The notes under the pieces are model-generated. The model was not told where the DNA came from. It was given only the letters and a program-made list of their open reading frames with translations, and made no database searches. A stretch of DNA of 7,564 nt, from the NCBI GenBank assembly GCA_030043595.1, contig JASHXJ010000575.1:1-7564 (forward strand), written 5' to 3'. This DNA comes from Trebonia sp. GTDB taxonomy: Bacteria; Actinomycetota; Actinomycetes; Streptosporangiales; Streptosporangiaceae. This document shows positions 5,142 to 7,564 of this stretch, one piece after another (within the stretch, counting starts at the first letter, position 1; every line of letters begins with the position of its first letter). Position numbers and translations under genes: made by a program.

Positions 5142-6953
5142 AACAGCTGGGAACTGCGGGAGCGCGCCGCCGCGATGGGCGTTGCGGTCAGCTACTGGGA
5201 CTGGCAGGGACACGAGGTCACCGTCCCGGACGAGACGCTGGCCGCGATCGTGGCGGCCCTCGGCGACGCTCCGCCCGGCCTCCAGCCCGGCCCGCCGCCG
5301 GAGTTCGCCGCGCCTGGCGCCGCGGCACCGGTGCCCCGCCGCCGCGCGTGGGGGTTCACTGTCCAGCTCTACTCACTGCGCTCGCGCGACTCCTGGGGGC
5401 ATGGGGATCTGCGGGACCTGGCCGAGCTCGCCGCCTGGTCGGCGCGTGACCTCGGAGCCGGGTTCGTGCTGATCAACCCGCTGCACGCCGCCGAGCCGCT
5501 GCCTCCGGTCACTCCCTCGCCGTACCTGCCGATGAGCCGCCGCTGGGTGAGCCCGCTCTATCTGCGCCTGGAGGACATCCCGGAATATGAAACCCTTGGT
5601 CATTCCGAACGAGCCGTGCTGGCTGCCCTCGCCCAGCCGCTGCGCGCGGCGAGCGGAACGGCCGCGCTGATCGACAGGGACGCGGTCTGGACGGCCAAGC
5701 GCGCCGCCCTCGAGATCCTCAGGAAGGTGCCGCTGAGCCCGCCGCGCCAGGCGTCGCTGGACTCCTTCCGCGTCCGGCAGGGGCAGGCGCTCGACGACTG
5801 GGCTACCTGGTGCGCGATCGCCGAGGTGCACGGGCCCGACTTCAGGCGGTGGCCGTCCTTGCTGCGCGACCCGCGGTCCGCGGAGGCGTACGTGCTGCGC
5901 AGCTCCCTCGCCGGGCGAGTCGCGTTCCACGTCTGGGTGCAGTGGCTCGTGGCGTCACAGGTGGCCGCCGCGCAGGCCGCCGCGCGCGCGTCCGGGATGG
6001 ACATCGGCATCGTGCACGATCTGGCGGTGGGCGCGCACCCCGGCGGCGCGGACGCCTGGGCGGGACAGGACGTGATCGCCGACGAGATGAGCGTCGGCGC
6101 GCCACCCGATGAGTTCAACCAGCGCGGCCAGGACTGGGGGCTGCCGCCGTGGCACCCTGGCCGCCTGGCCGCGCGCGGGTACCAGCCGCTGGCGGACCTG
6201 ATCGGGGCGACGGCCACCGCGGGCGGCGGGCTGCGGATCGATCACGTGATGGGACTGACCAGGCTGTGGTGGGTCCCCCCGGGCGTGTCGCCTGCCGAGG
6301 GTTCATACGTGCGATATGACGCCGACGCGACGCTCGGGGTGCTCGCTGCCGTGGCGTCCCGGGCCGGCGTGGTCGCGATCGGCGAAGACCTGGGCACGGT
6401 CGAGCCGTGGGTGCGCGAGGCCCTCGCCGCCCGCGGCGTCCTCGGCACCTCGGTGCTGTGGTTCGAGCGCGAGTGGGACGGCACTCCGCGACCGCCGTCG
6501 CACTGGCGTTCGGCCTGCCTCGCCACCGTGTCCACCCACGACATGGCCCCGGCCGCGGCGTTCCTCACCGGTTCGCAGCTGACCGACCGGGCCGAGCTCG
6601 GCCTGCTCACCCGCCCCGAATCCGACGAGCGCGCCGAGGCCGACAAGGCGCTCGGCACGTGGCTGGACGCGCTGGTCCGTGAGGGCCTGCTCCCGCCCGA
6701 GACGTGGCCGGACGCCGACGCGTTCACCGCCGCGCTGTACGGGTACCTGGCGAAGACGCCGGCCCTGCTGATCGGGGTCTCGCTCGCCGAGGCGGCCGGC
6801 GAGCGCCGCGCGCAGAACATGCCGGGCACCGTCACCGAGTACCCGAACTGGCTCCTGCCGCTGTGCGGCCCCGACGGGCAGCCGGTGCTGCTCGAGGACC
6901 TCCCCGGCAGCGACCGGGTCCGCGTGGTGGCCGGCGCCGCTTCCGGCGCGTAG
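5139..6953 (+). CDS. malQ: 4-alpha-glucanotransferase (amylomaltase, GH77)
   Basis: 604 residues starting at GTG 5139. MalQ transfers alpha-1,4-glucan segments between maltodextrins, releasing glucose, in maltose and glycogen metabolism. Catalytic motifs are intact: SPYLPMSRRWVSPLYL (127-142), nucleophile Asp368 in GLRIDHVMG, acid/base Glu416 in IGEDLGTV, third acid Asp468 in STHDM, and the late MPGTVTEYPNW (561-571). The N-terminus (LRERAAAMGVAVSYWDWQGHEVTVPDETLAAIVAALG) matches the first small helical domain of actinobacterial MalQ, supporting the GTG start. It is followed directly by a Pro/Ala linker (about 44-66) and the barrel at about 70. Actinobacterial homologues are usually about 700 residues with a beta-rich domain in that gap, so this is a shortened form. 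A 6-bp hairpin GCGCCG-CTTC-CGGCGC (6934-6949) lies at the very 3' end without a T-run. It follows ppk2 by 45 bp, with its own likely promoter. Confidence 0.96.
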   Translation: MNSWELRERAAAMGVAVSYWDWQGHEVTVPDETLAAIVAALGDAPPGLQPGPPPEFAAPGAAAPVPRRRAWGFTVQLYSLRSRDSWGHGDLRDLAELAAWSARDLGAGFVLINPLHAAEPLPPVTPSPYLPMSRRWVSPLYLRLEDIPEYETLGHSERAVLAALAQPLRAASGTAALIDRDAVWTAKRAALEILRKVPLSPPRQASLDSFRVRQGQALDDWATWCAIAEVHGPDFRRWPSLLRDPRSAEAYVLRSSLAGRVAFHVWVQWLVASQVAAAQAAARASGMDIGIVHDLAVGAHPGGADAWAGQDVIADEMSVGAPPDEFNQRGQDWGLPPWHPGRLAARGYQPLADLIGATATAGGGLRIDHVMGLTRLWWVPPGVSPAEGSYVRYDADATLGVLAAVASRAGVVAIGEDLGTVEPWVREALAARGVLGTSVLWFEREWDGTPRPPSHWRSACLATVSTHDMAPAAAFLTGSQLTDRAELGLLTRPESDERAEADKALGTWLDALVREGLLPPETWPDADAFTAALYGYLAKTPALLIGVSLAEAAGERRAQNMPGTVTEYPNWLLPLCGPDGQPVLLEDLPGSDRVRVVAGAASGA

Positions 6954-7105
6954 CCGGGACTAGCCAGCGGGATAGCCGATGCGGCGGGATCGGTTACCCG
7001 GGGGGCGCTGGCGATGGCGAGCGTGCAAGGATCGGCCTTGGCATACAAACATCACAGAAGGGCAGAGCCCGGTAACGGGCAGGAACCTCGACGAGGGGAG
7101 ACGAC
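6954..7105 (+). promoter_or_regulatory. malQ-pgi intergenic region: pgi leader with small hairpins and strong ribosome site
   Basis: No open frame with recognisable coding character lies in these 152 bp. The right half holds a locally A/T-richer stretch (about 7038-7058, including CATACAAACATCACAG) that may contain the pgi promoter; I cannot fix -35 and -10 hexamers. Downstream are a GCCCG-GTAA-CGGGC hairpin with a GNRA-type tetraloop (7067-7080) and a small CCTC-GAC-GAGG hairpin (7086-7096), the latter ending in the purine-rich GAGGGGAG (7093-7100 region), a good Shine-Dalgarno about 5 nt before the ATG. The second hairpin overlaps the ribosome site and might moderate initiation. No known riboswitch class is recognised. 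Confidence 0.4.
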
Positions 7106-7564
7106 ATGCCGGCTACTGCGCTGCGGGAGCGCAAAGCGTGGCAGGAACTCCAGCATCATTACGGCGAGATCTCCGGACGGCATCTGCGTGACCTGTTCGC
7201 GGAAGACCCCGGTCGGGGCGAGCGGCTGACCGCGCAGGCCGCGGGAATTTACCTGGACTACTCGAAGAACCGGGTCACCGACGAGACCATGCGGCTGCTC
7301 GTCGAGCTGGCGGCAGAGTCGGGGGTACCGGAGCGGCGGGACGCGATGTTCCGCGGCGAGCACATCAACGTGTCCGAAGACCGGGCGGTGCTGCACGTGG
7401 CGCTGCGGATGCCGATAACGGCGCGATTGGTGGTGGACGGGCAGGACGTCGTGAAGGACGTGCACGACGTGCTGAGCAGGATGCGGACGCTAGCCACCGC
7501 GGTTCGTTCGGGACAATTCAAGGGTTTTACGGGGAAGCCCATAAAGAATGTGATCAACGTCGGT
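7106..7564 (+). CDS. pgi: Glucose-6-phosphate isomerase, N-terminal part (3' end outside window)
   Basis: 153 codons are open from ATG 7106 to the window edge with no stop; a complete Pgi is about 550 residues. It interconverts glucose-6-phosphate and fructose-6-phosphate in glycolysis and gluconeogenesis. Recognised stretches are ISGRHLRDLFAEDPGRGERLT (residues about 22-42, given here as the typical GRHLRDLF..DP.R signature), the DYSKNRVTDETMRLL segment, MFRGEHINVSEDRAVLHVALR, and at the end GKPIKNVINVG, which leads into the phosphate-binding GGSDLGP loop just past the window. The Shine-Dalgarno GGGGAG at 7095-7100 with about 5 nt spacing fixes the start. Codon use relaxes toward the window end (two ATA Ile, plus TTT, AAT, CTA and TTG codons), unlike malQ and ppk2. 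MalQ upstream liberates glucose and dextrins, so the order fits glucan use feeding glycolysis. Confidence 0.96.
   Translation, partial: MPATALRERKAWQELQHHYGEISGRHLRDLFAEDPGRGERLTAQAAGIYLDYSKNRVTDETMRLLVELAAESGVPERRDAMFRGEHINVSEDRAVLHVALRMPITARLVVDGQDVVKDVHDVLSRMRTLATAVRSGQFKGFTGKPIKNVINVG

Noticed and set aside
6934..6949. GCGCCG-CTTC-CGGCGC hairpin at the malQ 3' end as a terminator
   Set aside because: Only 6 bp, no T-run, and it overlaps coding sequence; such stems are frequent at this G+C content.
6242..7048. 268-codon minus-strand open frame opposite malQ
   Set aside because: Ser/Ala/Pro/Arg-rich shadow sequence covering the conserved MalQ catalytic region.
713..7564. Defence system, biosynthetic cluster or mobile element
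   Set aside because: Every gene from 713 on belongs to a common metabolic or housekeeping family; no transposase, integrase, nuclease-effector pair, toxin-antitoxin pair or terminal repeats were seen.

Overview
The window is high-G+C DNA with strong G/C bias at third codon positions, frequent GTG codons and very short gene spacings. Together with homologues that look actinobacterial (a PPK2 very like the mycobacterial one, an actinobacterial-type MalQ), this points to an actinobacterium. I cannot place it to genus from the sequence alone. There is no transposase, integrase, CRISPR array, tRNA or rRNA. It reads as an ordinary chromosomal metabolic region, and I found no clear defence or secondary-metabolite system.

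Layout, left to right: the C-terminal part of an NAD kinase (+, ends 523); a 189-bp intergenic stretch with a relatively A/T-rich patch, a hairpin with a G5 loop, and an excellent rho-independent terminator with a C7 loop, followed by a perfect 17-bp tandem duplication; a DUF72 protein (+, 713-1435); a convergent three-gene minus-strand unit running crotonase (3441-4262), SDR oxidoreductase (2665-3414), L-2-hydroxyglutarate oxidase LhgO (1443-2651); then, divergent from the crotonase with only 15 nt between start codons, a class I polyphosphate kinase 2 (+, 4278-5093), 4-alpha-glucanotransferase MalQ (+, 5139-6953) and the N-terminal 153 residues of glucose-6-phosphate isomerase (+, 7106 to the window end).

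Functionally there are two blocks. The minus-strand block combines an FAD-dependent 2-hydroxyacid oxidase, an SDR and a PaaG-like enoyl-CoA isomerase. It is probably one transcript for an acyl-CoA/hydroxyacid route whose substrate cannot be named from sequence. The plus-strand block joins polyphosphate-driven nucleotide phosphorylation (PPK2) to glucan/maltodextrin processing (MalQ) and entry into central carbon metabolism (Pgi), a plausible storage-polymer mobilisation set.

The most noteworthy non-coding signals are: the structured RNA/terminator region at 573-664; a perfect 18-bp-arm palindrome inside the DUF72 coding sequence that also lies just beyond the end of lhgO on the other strand; mutually exclusive stems at the crotonase-SDR junction; a dyad containing both start codons of the divergent crotonase/ppk2 pair; and an inverted repeat overlapping the malQ start. 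MalQ itself appears to lack the usual second N-terminal domain.
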